This document shows positions 19,039 to 30,200 of a stretch of DNA of 64,000 nucleotides, in pieces. Origin of the DNA: Vibrio chagasii. Lineage in GTDB: Bacteria; Pseudomonadota; Gammaproteobacteria; Enterobacterales; Vibrionaceae. Position numbers and translations under genes: made by a program. Under the pieces are notes generated by a model that ran no database searches, was not told the origin of the DNA, and saw nothing but the letters and a program-made list of their open reading frames with translations. The stretch is from contig NZ_MSCI01000001.1 in the NCBI RefSeq assembly GCF_002954585.1, positions 1,116,001-1,180,000 of the forward strand, given 5' to 3'. Position 1 is the stretch's first letter. The number at the start of each line of letters is the position of its first letter.

Positions 19039-20151
19039 ATGGCGAGTGTCACTTTAAAAAACGTTTATAAATCATATGGCGATGTACAGATTTCTAAGGA
19101 CGTAAACCTAGAGATCAACGAAGGTGAATTCGTCGTATTCGTTGGACCATCAGGCTGTGGTAAATCGACGTTGTTACGTTGTATCGCAGGTCTAGAAGAC
19201 ATCACTTCAGGTGATTTGTACATTGGCGACGAGCGTATGAACGACGTTGAGCCATCAAAGCGTGGCGTAGGTATGGTATTCCAATCATACGCGCTATACC
19301 CTCACCTAAACCTTTACGACAACATGTCTTTTGGCCTTAAGCTAGCGAAAGCGGATAAAGCTGAAATCGATAAGCGTGTTGAACATGCAGCTGAAATCCT
19401 GCAGCTTGGTCACCTACTAGAGCGTCAACCTAAAGCGCTTTCTGGTGGTCAACGTCAGCGTGTTGCGATTGGTCGAACACTGGTTTCTCAACCAAACGTA
19501 TTCCTACTGGATGAGCCGTTATCTAACCTAGATGCTGCACTTCGTGTTCAAATGCGTTCACAAATCACGAAACTACAGCGTCAGCTTGGCTGCACCATGA
19601 TCTACGTTACCCACGACCAAGTGGAAGCGATGACAATGGCTGACAAAATCGTTGTTCTTGATGGCGGTTACGTATCTCAAGTGGGTAAGCCACTGGACCT
19701 TTACCACTACCCTCAAAACCGTTTTGTTGCTGGCTTCATTGGCTCACCTAAGATGAACTTTATGTCTGTACACATTGAACAAGCGGAAGCAGAGCGCGTA
19801 CTGGTACAGCTTTCAAACGGCATGACTTTCTGGATCCCTGTTGATGGTACAACCGTTAACGTTGGTGACCGCATGTCACTAGGTGTTCGTCCAGAGCACT
19901 TGATGTCTGCAGAAGCGGGCGACGCAACGATTGAAGGCGAAGTGATGATTGTTGAGAAGCTAGGTAACGAAACTCAAGTTTACCTAAACCTTGAAAGTGC
20001 AGATGCCGACGTTATCTACCGTCAACCAGATACTCTAACAGTAGAGCCTGGCGACAAACTTGCTATCGGTATCCCAGCGCACCGTTGTCACCTGTTCCAT
20101 AGCGATGGCAAAGCATGTCGTCGTCTGTACAAAGAGTACGGCACTGAATAA
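19039..20151 (+). CDS. malK: Maltose/maltodextrin import ATPase MalK
   Basis: 370 residues (E. coli 371). Walker [10 protein letters not shown] at 36-44, Q-loop FQSYALYPH, signature LSGGQRQRV at 134, Walker [12 protein letters not shown] at about 155-165, switch His in YVTHDQ. The C-terminal half (about 235-370) is the MalK regulatory TOBE domain (LGVRPEHL), which in E. coli binds EIIA-Glc and MalT. The ATPase dimer drives MalFG. GAGGACG precedes the ATG. It is transcribed alone and away from malEFG. Confidence 0.96.
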   Translation: MASVTLKNVYKSYGDVQISKDVNLEINEGEFVVFVGPSGCGKSTLLRCIAGLEDITSGDLYIGDERMNDVEPSKRGVGMVFQSYALYPHLNLYDNMSFGLKLAKADKAEIDKRVEHAAEILQLGHLLERQPKALSGGQRQRVAIGRTLVSQPNVFLLDEPLSNLDAALRVQMRSQITKLQRQLGCTMIYVTHDQVEAMTMADKIVVLDGGYVSQVGKPLDLYHYPQNRFVAGFIGSPKMNFMSVHIEQAEAERVLVQLSNGMTFWIPVDGTTVNVGDRMSLGVRPEHLMSAEAGDATIEGEVMIVEKLGNETQVYLNLESADADVIYRQPDTLTVEPGDKLAIGIPAHRCHLFHSDGKACRRLYKEYGTE

Positions 20152-20185
20152 GCGCTAAGCCTTTAAGATATAACTTGCCCAATTC

Positions 20186-20219
20186 AAATCCCTCTTACGC
20201 TGTAAGGGGGATTTTTCTT
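20186..20219 (+). terminator. malK terminator
   Basis: Twelve-base stem AATCCCTCTTAC / GTAAGGGGGATT with a three-base loop and one G-T pair, followed by TTTTC. Confidence 0.88.
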
Positions 20220-20263
20220 TAGATTCGACCAATATCAGTACGCAATAAAAACCAGTAAGCAAT

Positions 20264-20293
20264 AAAAAAGGCCTAGCGTGTGCTAGACCTTTA
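20264..20293 (-). terminator. Terminator of the 66-residue protein gene
   Basis: AAAGG-CTAGC stem (AAGGTCTAGC / GCTAGGCCTT read leftward) followed by a T run; about 70 bases past the stop codon at 20363. Confidence 0.75.
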
Positions 20294-20362
20294 TCTGTTA
20301 AGTTTGAGCCTCAGCCCAACCAATCACTTAACAACGTCACCTAACATAGGTTTGTTTTAAGC

Positions 20363-20563
20363 TTAGTGGATTGGCGTATCATTCTTTTTGTTGAACTGAC
20401 CAAAGTGCGCTTCTAATACTTCAGGTGTCAGTTTGCCTTCTGCTTCTAGTCGCTTAAATTCAGCAACGATCGCTTTTTGCTCTTCAAGTGATGGCAGTTT
20501 TACCTCAGGCTCATCGCCCATCTCTTGAGTCATCTGCTCTAGTTCTTTTTCAAAATCGCTCAT
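20363..20563 (-). CDS. Small acidic protein of unknown function
   Basis: 66 residues, highly charged, no cysteine, no membrane segment. Two helices are likely: residues 2-14 (DFEKELEQMTQEM) and 26-56 (LEEQKAIVAEFKRLEAEGKLTPEVLEAHF). It begins near AGGTAAG and has its own terminator, which supports it being real. Not recognised; cytosolic. It lies between malK and an MCP gene, with no operon partner. Confidence 0.7.
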   Translation of the reverse strand: MSDFEKELEQMTQEMGDEPEVKLPSLEEQKAIVAEFKRLEAEGKLTPEVLEAHFGQFNKKNDTPIH

Positions 20564-20774
20564 GATACATACTTACCTAAATATTAAACTTAATCAGATT
20601 TTACTCATTTCCGCCCTATGATGCTAGGTTGATTGAAAGCAAAGCCCGAAACCAGATCAAGCTAAATGCAGTTAGAAGCAAATGAGCTCACCAATAAAAA
20701 GAGCCGGATTCACGAGAAATGAATCCAGTTCTTCGTCTATATCATTTTCTAAACCATGTTACCGCTTGAAAGGA

Positions 20775-22691
20775 TTAAAGCTTAAATGAACCAACCATCT
20801 TATCTAGGCGAGAAGACAAGTCACGAAGCTCTTGGCTCGCTTCAGCAAGTTGCTCAGCAGTGCCTGTTGTAACTTCGTTAATCGCGTTGATCTCTTCGAT
20901 GTTCTGGTTAATGGTGTGAACCACTGTTGATTGCTCTTCAGTTGCAGTCGCGACTTGAGTGTTGCGGTCAGAGATATCAACGATACGGTCAGAAATACCA
21001 CCCAACACATCAACCGCTTCATCCGATGCTGATACACCTTCAAGCGTAATCACTTTGCCCGCACTCATTGCGGTTACCGCATCTTTTGCATCACTTTGCA
21101 GTTGGTTGATCATCTTCTGAATCTCTTCCGTTGAATCTGCAGTGCGACTTGCTAAGTTACGGACTTCATCCGCTACTACCGCAAAACCACGACCTTGCTC
21201 ACCGGCACGCGCAGCTTCAATCGCAGCGTTCAATGCAAGTAAGTTGGTTTGCTCTGAAATATCACGGATAACACCCAGAATAGAGCCAATGTCTTGAGTC
21301 GTAGAAGCCAGTTGCTCTACTACCTGCCCAGTGCTTTCGATGTCTTGAGCCAAACGGCTGATAGCATCTTTTGCTTTGTTCACAACAGAACGGCCAACTT
21401 CTGTATTGCCTGAAGCCTGTGTTGCCGTTTCAGCAGCGGTTGCCGCGTTCGATGCAATCTCGCTGATGGTCATGCCCATCTGGTTGATTGCAGCCACCAC
21501 TTGAAGGGTCTGGTCACGTTGTTCTTGACTGTTGTCATGGGTGATGTGTGCTTTGTGAGAAACGCTCTCCGCCGCCACTTGAAGCGCTTGGCTTGTCGAG
21601 CATACTTCTTTCATCGACTCGTGAATCTTCTCAATGAAGCCGTTGAAGCCTTTTGAAAGCTGAGCGATTTCATCATTGCCTTTCACTTCGATACGCTGTG
21701 CAAGGTCACCATCACCTTCACCAAGGTCACTAAAACGCTTAGCTAGTAGTTTAATTGGCTGAGTAATGCTGTTTGCTAGCACTACGCCCATCAAGATAAA
21801 TGCTAATGCCACAACCGCAGTCATGATCAGCATCTTTTGTGCTGTCTCATCGAGCTCAGCAAACACTTCACCCGTTGGTACCACGCCAATAACAAACCAG
21901 TCCATTGAAGACACATACAAACTTGCGACAAACAATTCTTGGCCTTGGCTTTCCGTTGTGATCAGGTTAAAGCCTGATTTATTCAAAAGTTGGCTCGCTT
22001 GAGGACCGTAAAGTTGTTGAAGAGAAGAATCACTGCGAGAACGCTCACGGTGAATCTGCACATCACCTTGGCTATCAGTTAAGAATACAAAACCAGTATT
22101 CTCAATTTTGAAGCCATTAAGCAGGCTCACCATGTCGTCCATCGATTTTGATAGACCAGACATCGCTAAACCAGAAGGCTGTTGGTAGTTAGCGAACATC
22201 TTCACTTCACCATTCGCTTCTTGGAACATGCTTACCATGGTTGGCTGCCCAGATTGAGTAAAGCCAAAGAACCAACCATCTTGTTGTTGGTTAAGCTGGC
22301 GTAGGAAGCCATTCTGGTTCCAGTAATACGCCGTTTGACGGTTCGCTACTGAAGCATCATTTAAGTTGTATTGGTTACGCACATTATTCAGTTGTTTAAC
22401 CAACTTACTCTCTAACGCTGGATCGCGCTCTGTCGACTCGATTGCATCAGAAATGAATTCATTTGAAGCAATTTGCTCAGCGGCCAACAATAGCTGGGAA
22501 ACTTCACGGTCAATCTCACCATTGATTCGCTCTAGCATTCCAGGAAGTTCAATATCGACCAGTCGATGACTCAGTACATCTCGTGCTTGTTGCTGCGCCA
22601 TCGCGCCCACAATAACCGTAGAGGCAAGAACCGCAAAAGTAATACCCAGTACTACCTTTTGCTTAATACTCAGAGAGTTAGCTTTAAACAT
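20775..22691 (-). CDS. Methyl-accepting chemotaxis protein with large periplasmic sensor
   Basis: 638 residues. TM1 at about 12-32, a periplasmic sensor of some 250 residues (double-Cache-like: [18 protein letters not shown] and [19 protein letters not shown]), TM2 at about 285-307, HAMP at about 308-360 ([24 protein letters not shown]), then the signalling domain with the conserved hairpin tip [19 protein letters not shown] near 475. It would report to CheA/CheW. Ligand unknown. No CheR-docking pentapeptide at the end (ends VGSFKL). Confidence 0.93.
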   Translation of the reverse strand: MFKANSLSIKQKVVLGITFAVLASTVIVGAMAQQQARDVLSHRLVDIELPGMLERINGEIDREVSQLLLAAEQIASNEFISDAIESTERDPALESKLVKQLNNVRNQYNLNDASVANRQTAYYWNQNGFLRQLNQQQDGWFFGFTQSGQPTMVSMFQEANGEVKMFANYQQPSGLAMSGLSKSMDDMVSLLNGFKIENTGFVFLTDSQGDVQIHRERSRSDSSLQQLYGPQASQLLNKSGFNLITTESQGQELFVASLYVSSMDWFVIGVVPTGEVFAELDETAQKMLIMTAVVALAFILMGVVLANSITQPIKLLAKRFSDLGEGDGDLAQRIEVKGNDEIAQLSKGFNGFIEKIHESMKEVCSTSQALQVAAESVSHKAHITHDNSQEQRDQTLQVVAAINQMGMTISEIASNAATAAETATQASGNTEVGRSVVNKAKDAISRLAQDIESTGQVVEQLASTTQDIGSILGVIRDISEQTNLLALNAAIEAARAGEQGRGFAVVADEVRNLASRTADSTEEIQKMINQLQSDAKDAVTAMSAGKVITLEGVSASDEAVDVLGGISDRIVDISDRNTQVATATEEQSTVVHTINQNIEEINAINEVTTGTAEQLAEASQELRDLSSRLDKMVGSFKL

Positions 22692-23154
22692 ATTTGGACC
22701 TTTAAAAAGAATCGCTCTTAATTTGTATCCCTAAAACAGGGCTTTCTAGTGCACTCTTAGGCTGGAATGCACAGTCTGAGTTATGTTTCGGCAGGGATTG
22801 ATAAAACTAGAGACTTTTCTCACAAAAAAACGCAAACGCAATGCAACAAGACAAATTATTCAACATACACATCAAATGAAACAGAATAAACCTAGCCAAT
22901 ATTTTAATTAATCATAAAATTCAATATGTTAAATTAAGACGTGTTGAACAAAAATATGAGAATCACCACGGCTTTATTATATAAATATCGGCTGATGTGA
23001 TAAAAATCGCCTGATAAACGGATTACTCGCTAAGCGCTTGTAATTCGTTCCAAATTTGAAAAGATAAATTACGTGGATGTACCGGAACTTTTTGCTTTCA
23101 AGAAGTGACCAATACTCACAATAAAAAATCAAATGGCTACCCAGAGAGTCCAAA
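22692..23154. other. Divergent intergenic region
   Basis: 463 bases between the MCP gene and the MoxR operon. It should contain both promoters, but no confident boxes, repeats or genes are visible. Confidence 0.4.
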
Positions 23155-24111
23155 ATGCACAAAACGAATTTCGAAGTCCTTCAAAACTATTTAGAGTCTC
23201 AAATTATTGGTCAGCAAGAGCTCGTCAAACAACTGATGATCGCACTACTTGCTGACGGTCATATTCTGGTTGAAGGTCCTCCGGGTTTAGCGAAGACCCG
23301 TGCAGTCAAATCACTGGCTGATTGTGTTGAAGGGGATTTCCACCGCATTCAATTTACCCCAGACTTACTGCCTGCCGACTTGACGGGCACCGATATCTTC
23401 CGACCAGAGACAGGCGAATTTACGTTCCAATCTGGGCCGATCTTTAACTCACTTATCCTAGCGGATGAGATCAACCGTGCTCCTGCAAAAGTGCAAGCAG
23501 CGATGCTAGAAGCAATGGCGGAGAAGCAAGTCACTGCTGGCCGAAAAACCTACGCCCTACCTGACCTATTTTTGGTGATGGCGACACAAAACCCGATTGA
23601 GCAAGAAGGTACATATCCACTTCCAGAAGCTCAATTAGACCGTTTTCTGCTACACCTTGAAGTTGAATACCCAGACATGGAAAGTGAGCTTGAGATCCTG
23701 CGGCTCAACCGTGGCGAAGCTCAAGGTAACGAATCGGCACAGCCACAAGAGATCTCTCAACAGACTATCTTTGAAGCGCGCCAAGAAGTACTGAATATCC
23801 ACATGGCAGATACCATTGAGCAGTACATCATCAGACTGGTCATGGCAACTCGCCAACCTAAGCAGTACAGCGACCAACTGGATCAGTGGCTAGATATGGG
23901 TGTGAGTCCACGTGCGACTATCGCTCTCGACCGCTGCGCTCGTGCACATGCTTGGCTTGCAGGCCGCGACTACGTCACACCTCAAGATGTTCAAACGATG
24001 GCATTTCCTGTCTTGCGTCACCGCCTGCTTCGTAGCTACCACGCACAAGCTGAAGGTGTCACAGCAAACCAAGTGATTGCACACCTAATTTCGTTGGTTG
24101 GTTGCGCATAG
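23155..24111 (+). CDS. MoxR-family AAA+ ATPase
   Basis: 318 residues. Walker A GPPGLAKT (41-48), Walker B LILADEINRAP (100-110), then ATQNPIEQEGTYPLPEAQLDRF with sensor 1 and the arginine finger, and a C-terminal helical lid with sensor 2 (SPRATIALDRCARAHAWLAGRD). MoxR ATPases work as chaperones with VWA-domain proteins to mature or assemble partners. First gene of a six-gene operon; the following DUF58 gene begins ten bases after its stop. Confidence 0.93.
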   Translation: MHKTNFEVLQNYLESQIIGQQELVKQLMIALLADGHILVEGPPGLAKTRAVKSLADCVEGDFHRIQFTPDLLPADLTGTDIFRPETGEFTFQSGPIFNSLILADEINRAPAKVQAAMLEAMAEKQVTAGRKTYALPDLFLVMATQNPIEQEGTYPLPEAQLDRFLLHLEVEYPDMESELEILRLNRGEAQGNESAQPQEISQQTIFEARQEVLNIHMADTIEQYIIRLVMATRQPKQYSDQLDQWLDMGVSPRATIALDRCARAHAWLAGRDYVTPQDVQTMAFPVLRHRLLRSYHAQAEGVTANQVIAHLISLVGCA

Positions 24112-24121
24112 GAACACGCGC

Positions 24122-25048
24122 ATGAATAATTTATTACCGAACCACAGTGACGGCGTGATGCTGAACCTAGACGAACTGCTGCAGTACAAAGCGCAGTCTG
24201 TTCGATGGTTACCTCCAGCGAAAAGCCTCTGGTCACAGCTCAATGGTCAACACGAAAGCAACCGTAAAGGTCGCGGGATGAATTTCTCAGAAGTTCGCCA
24301 GTACCAAGCGGGCGATGACATACGCAGCATTGACTGGCGAGTAACCGCAAGAACAGGCAAAGCGCACACTAAGTTGTTCTCTGAAGAGAGAGAACAACCT
24401 GTCATCTTGTACTTAGATTTATCAAGCAGCATGATTTTCGGCTCAACCTTATTACTGAAATCGGTTCAACTTGCGCACTTTGCTAGTCAGTTGTGCTGGC
24501 TAACCGTCGCTCAAAAAGACCGAATTGGTGCAGTCATCGATACCGGTAAAGAGATCATAGAAATCAAACCGAGTGGCAGTAACCATGCTCCTTTGCGTAT
24601 TTTGCAAAAAGTCATAGAAATCAATAATGCAGCGCTAATCAACGACGATAATCGTTGCAATACTACCTTAGAGCATGGATTGAAGTCTCTTCATCAACTT
24701 TGCCCAAAAGGAAGCGATATTATTATGCTCAGTGACTTTGTACGTTACCAAGAAAGTGACTACTCACTTATCAGTCAAATTCGCCGACACAACAGAGTAC
24801 GTCTTGTACATTTTTATGACCCGCTAGAGCAAGGTCAAACGGCCTATAAAGGCTCAAAACAAGTCACCGATGGCAGTAAAACACAGTGGTTTAACTTCTC
24901 CTCCACGAAAGAGAAGCAAAAACTCAATCACGCGTTCTCATTAAAAAAACAGCAGCTACAACAGCTGAGCTTATCTCTCGCGATACCCTATAGCTCGTTG
25001 TCGAGTGCACAGCCATTGATGAGCCAGATATCAGGAGCTCAGTCATGA
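24122..25048 (+). CDS. DUF58 protein of the MoxR/Bat operon
   Basis: About 308 residues from ATG 24122 (AGGAAC upstream; the frame opens earlier, overlapping moxR). The DUF58 block is RGMNFSEVRQYQAGDDIRSIDWRVTARTG followed by KLFSEEREQPVILYLDLSSSM, a VWA-like fold whose D-x-S-x-S metal site is present. Cytosolic. In MoxR operons DUF58 proteins are thought to be partners of the ATPase. The four-base overlap with the next gene shows translational coupling. Confidence 0.88.
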   Translation: MNNLLPNHSDGVMLNLDELLQYKAQSVRWLPPAKSLWSQLNGQHESNRKGRGMNFSEVRQYQAGDDIRSIDWRVTARTGKAHTKLFSEEREQPVILYLDLSSSMIFGSTLLLKSVQLAHFASQLCWLTVAQKDRIGAVIDTGKEIIEIKPSGSNHAPLRILQKVIEINNAALINDDNRCNTTLEHGLKSLHQLCPKGSDIIMLSDFVRYQESDYSLISQIRRHNRVRLVHFYDPLEQGQTAYKGSKQVTDGSKTQWFNFSSTKEKQKLNHAFSLKKQQLQQLSLSLAIPYSSLSSAQPLMSQISGAQS

Positions 25049-25530
25049 AGCAGCCCTTAGATTTAAGCCCTGTGATTACACCAGATGCGCCAACATGGTG
25101 GCCTCTGGCGTGGGGTTGGTGGGCAATGATTGTCACATCCATCATCTTGATTGCCCTTGTATTTTTCATTGTAAGACGCAGAAACAACAATCAACAGGCG
25201 AAGCAAGAAGCGCTGTCTTACTTCACTAATAGTCAGTCTTCAGATCGTTTGTCTCCGAGTGAAGCACAACGCATCCTTCGTCAGGCTGCATTGAGCTACT
25301 TCCCACGAGAAAAAGTAGCAGGCCTAGCTGGTGATGATTGGTTGAAGTTCTTAGACGCGCAATTGAAAAAACCGTTGTTTGTAGAGAAACAAGCTCATTG
25401 GCAACAGTCACTCTATCAAGATCCAACTTCAATGAACGAAGAACAACATAAAGTCCAACAACAATTGGTGACTGACTGCGAAACTTGGATTCGCAAAGCC
25501 CTTCCTCCAAAGCGAGGTCGTTATGAGTAA
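25045..25530 (+). CDS. DUF4381 membrane protein
   Basis: 161 residues. One membrane helix at about 27-47 (WWAMIVTSIILIALVFFIV), preceded by a short proline/tryptophan-rich N-terminus (DLSPVITPDAPTWWPLAWG) typical of DUF4381 proteins of Bat operons, and followed by a cytosolic helical domain (LSPSEAQRILRQAALSYFPREKVAGLAGDDWLKFLD). It overlaps both neighbours by a few bases. Probably an anchor or adaptor for the ATPase/VWA proteins. Confidence 0.85.
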   Translation: MKQPLDLSPVITPDAPTWWPLAWGWWAMIVTSIILIALVFFIVRRRNNNQQAKQEALSYFTNSQSSDRLSPSEAQRILRQAALSYFPREKVAGLAGDDWLKFLDAQLKKPLFVEKQAHWQQSLYQDPTSMNEEQHKVQQQLVTDCETWIRKALPPKRGRYE

Positions 25531-26507
25531 TCTCCTAAGCACTAACTTACTAAACATTGAATTCGTTTGGTGGTGGATGTTTTTCCTCGCACCATTGCCG
25601 TTTCTCGTTTACTTGTTCTCACCTAAAGCAGAATCAAGCGGTGCTCTCAAGCTTCCATTTCTGCCAGAAGACAGTAATACCAAAACACCGAGTACTCGCT
25701 TACCAAAAGCGTTGTCAGTGCTTATTTGGCTACTGCTAGTAACGGCGAGCGCTCGCCCGGTCTGGTATGGCGAACCCGTTGAGTTTCAACCGAAGCACCG
25801 TGATTTGATGTTGGTCGTTGACCTCTCTTATTCGATGAGCCAAGAGGACATGCAATTCAATGGCGAGTACATCGACCGCTTATCGGCAGTGAAACATGTG
25901 TTGAGTGACTTCATTGAACGCCGCAAAGGCGACCGAGTTGGTTTGGTGCTCTTTGCCGATCATGCCTACCTACAAACACCTTTGACTTTGGATAGAGACA
26001 CGCTGTCACAGCAGCTCAATCAAGCAGTCCTAAGACTGATCGGTAATCAAACCGCGATTGGTGACGGCATTGGATTGGCGACCAAAACCTTTGTAGATAG
26101 TGATGCGCCTCAACGTGTGATGGTACTACTCAGCGACGGCAGTAATACCGCCGGGGTGTTAGACCCACTAGAGGCCGCAGATATTGCCAAGAAGTACAAC
26201 GCAACCATCTACACCGTCGGTGTTGGCGCAGGCGAAATGATGGTTAAAGAGTTCTTCATGACTCGTAAAGTAAACACCGCTCAAGATTTAGATGAACGCA
26301 CGCTAATGGAAATTGCCAAACGCACTGGCGGTCAATACTTCCGAGCGCGTGACAGCAAAGAGCTGGCAACGATTTACGACACTATCAACCAACTAGAACC
26401 CGTGACAAATGCGACCAAAATATGGCGACCACAACAAGAGTGGTTTGTATGGCCTTTGTCGGCTGCCATGTTCTTCGCATTTATGCTGTTAGCCATTAGG
26501 AGAAACA

Positions 26508-26515
<8 letters not shown>
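25523..26515 (+). CDS. VWA-domain membrane protein, BatA-like
   Basis: 330 residues. N-terminal helices at about 12-32 and 62-77, a VWA domain at about 90-285 with an intact metal-ion site (VDLSYSMS, Asp100-x-Ser102-x-Ser104; threonine loop QTPLT; LLSDGSNTAG), and a C-terminal helix at about 308-326. In Bat systems the VWA domain projects into the periplasm and binds partners through the metal site. The next gene starts eight bases before its stop. Confidence 0.9.
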
Positions 26516-28448
<1,933 letters not shown>

Positions 28449-28450
28449 CC

Positions 28451-30130
28451 ATGCGATTTCTAAATAAGCCATTTTTATCCATAGCCCTAACACTGCTTTT
28501 GGGCGCTTTCTCGTCATTTTCAGCATTGGCGGCGAATGCCGTAGCGAGCGTTTCACAGAACAGTGTCACCAAAGATGAAGTATTCTTACTTAGAGTGACC
28601 ACTGACGAGAAGGTCTCTTCTGATGCTCTGGATCTCACCGCACTTCAGCAAGACTTCTATGTCGGTACACCAAGTTTTGGTTCATCGATGCGAATCATTA
28701 ATGGTAGCCGTTCGGTTTCTAGTGAATGGAACATCACCCTTGCTCCACTGCGCTTAGGCCAAATACAGATCCCGAGCTTTGATATTGAAGGGGCTAAAAC
28801 CAAGCCTATCACCATCAATGTGGCCGTTAACAAAGCGGCGCCCACTCAACATGATATGGCTGAGTTTCAACTTAATCTAAGTAAGAGCTCACTATACCCA
28901 CAAGAGACCGCAGAGCTTGATGTAAAGCTGATCATTAAAGCAGACCCAAGAAGGCTGCAAGATCCAAAAATAGCGCCACCAAGCTCTTCTGGCTTAGACG
29001 TAGAACCTATTGGGGAATCGAAGCAGTTTCAAGACGTTCTCAATGGAAAGGAGGTGACAGTAGTTCAACAGTCATTCCGAATCTCGTCACAAAAAGCAGG
29101 TCAATTTAAGCTGAACGGGCCGAAGCTAACAGGAGCAGTTGTCTACTCAACCAACAACTCCAGTGCAACTCGACTGTTCCAACTCGACACGCCCGTTGAA
29201 ACCTTAGATGTCACCGTAAAGGATGTGCCAAAAGGCTACAAGGGTGAGTGGTTACCTACATCGAACTTCAAATTGATTCAGCAATGGTCGGATAGCCAAG
29301 GCAACGAATTAACGGCTAACAAGGGATTAGCAGGTGGCAAGCAAGCCATCGAAATGGAAGTGGGTGATTCTTTAACTCGTACTATTACCATGACGGCGAG
29401 TAACTTAACGCAGCACCAACTACCAAAACTGAATATCACCTACCCTAAATCGGTTCGTATTTATGAAGAAAAGCCGCAATTTGGTACCACAAAATCCGGC
29501 GATGCAGTTGTAGTGTACAAACAGGTTCTAATCCCAAAAGAAGCAGGAAATATCTCGCTTCCTGACGTTTCCCAAGCTTGGTTCAATACTGATGCTCAAT
29601 CAGAACAAACCAGTAAAGCTCTGGGCTTAGAGCTAGCAGTAACAGCAAGTGATCGTGTTGTATCAAGCACACCTCCAGTTGCTAGCGCACCGCTCCAACA
29701 AACAGCGCCAACGGTGATTAATGTCGATAACCCTGGTTTCTGGCCTTATCTCACCGCCCTATTCGCTGCTTTGTGGTTAATCAGCTCAGCAATGGCTTTC
29801 TACTTCTGGTCACGCCGTGGAAAAATCACACAATCGAAGCACCCAGAACAAAGAACTTCCAATACCGAAGAGGCGTTAGTCAGCGCTCTAAAGGCGCACG
29901 ATGGTGTGATGATCAGAACCTTGTTTGAACAATGGAAATCTGAAAATACAGATCTAAGTGATGAGGCGTTGCAAACCGTTGAAGCCGAACTCACCAAGCT
30001 AAACCAAAGCCTTTACGGTGAAGCCGGTTCATCAGCCCAAACATGGAGCCCTGAACTGGCAATCAAAACGGTGAAGAAGCCCAAGAGAGTCGCGAGTAAA
30101 AAGCAGAGTAGCTCACTAGAAAAGCTTTAG
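28451..30130 (+). CDS. BatD-like membrane protein (BatD/DUF with Ig-like domains)
   Basis: 559 residues from ATG 28451; a GTG nine bases earlier is possible, but the ATG opens directly on the signal peptide (MRFLNKPFLSIALTLLLGAF to AALA). It has a large periplasmic beta-rich region (about 30-420) with VSQNSVTKDEVFLLRVTTDE and VVQQSFRISSQKAGQFKLNGPKLTG, features of BatD/oxygen-tolerance proteins; a membrane helix at about 432-450 (WPYLTALFAALWLISSAMAF); and a C-terminal cytosolic helical domain. Last gene of the operon, starting at the stop codon of the previous one. Confidence 0.87.
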   Translation: MRFLNKPFLSIALTLLLGAFSSFSALAANAVASVSQNSVTKDEVFLLRVTTDEKVSSDALDLTALQQDFYVGTPSFGSSMRIINGSRSVSSEWNITLAPLRLGQIQIPSFDIEGAKTKPITINVAVNKAAPTQHDMAEFQLNLSKSSLYPQETAELDVKLIIKADPRRLQDPKIAPPSSSGLDVEPIGESKQFQDVLNGKEVTVVQQSFRISSQKAGQFKLNGPKLTGAVVYSTNNSSATRLFQLDTPVETLDVTVKDVPKGYKGEWLPTSNFKLIQQWSDSQGNELTANKGLAGGKQAIEMEVGDSLTRTITMTASNLTQHQLPKLNITYPKSVRIYEEKPQFGTTKSGDAVVVYKQVLIPKEAGNISLPDVSQAWFNTDAQSEQTSKALGLELAVTASDRVVSSTPPVASAPLQQTAPTVINVDNPGFWPYLTALFAALWLISSAMAFYFWSRRGKITQSKHPEQRTSNTEEALVSALKAHDGVMIRTLFEQWKSENTDLSDEALQTVEAELTKLNQSLYGEAGSSAQTWSPELAIKTVKKPKRVASKKQSSSLEKL

Positions 30131-30161
30131 TCGACACTGCTCATCAAGAACAGTAAAACAC

Positions 30162-30200
30162 AAAGGCCGTTGATCATATGGAGATCAACGGCCTTTATTT
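30162..30200. terminator. Bidirectional terminator, Bat operon / GGDEF gene
   Basis: Perfect 14-base stem AAAGGCCGTTGATC / GATCAACGGCCTTT with a seven-base loop; rightward it is followed by ATTTT. It serves the rightward Bat operon and abuts the end of the leftward GGDEF gene. Confidence 0.88.
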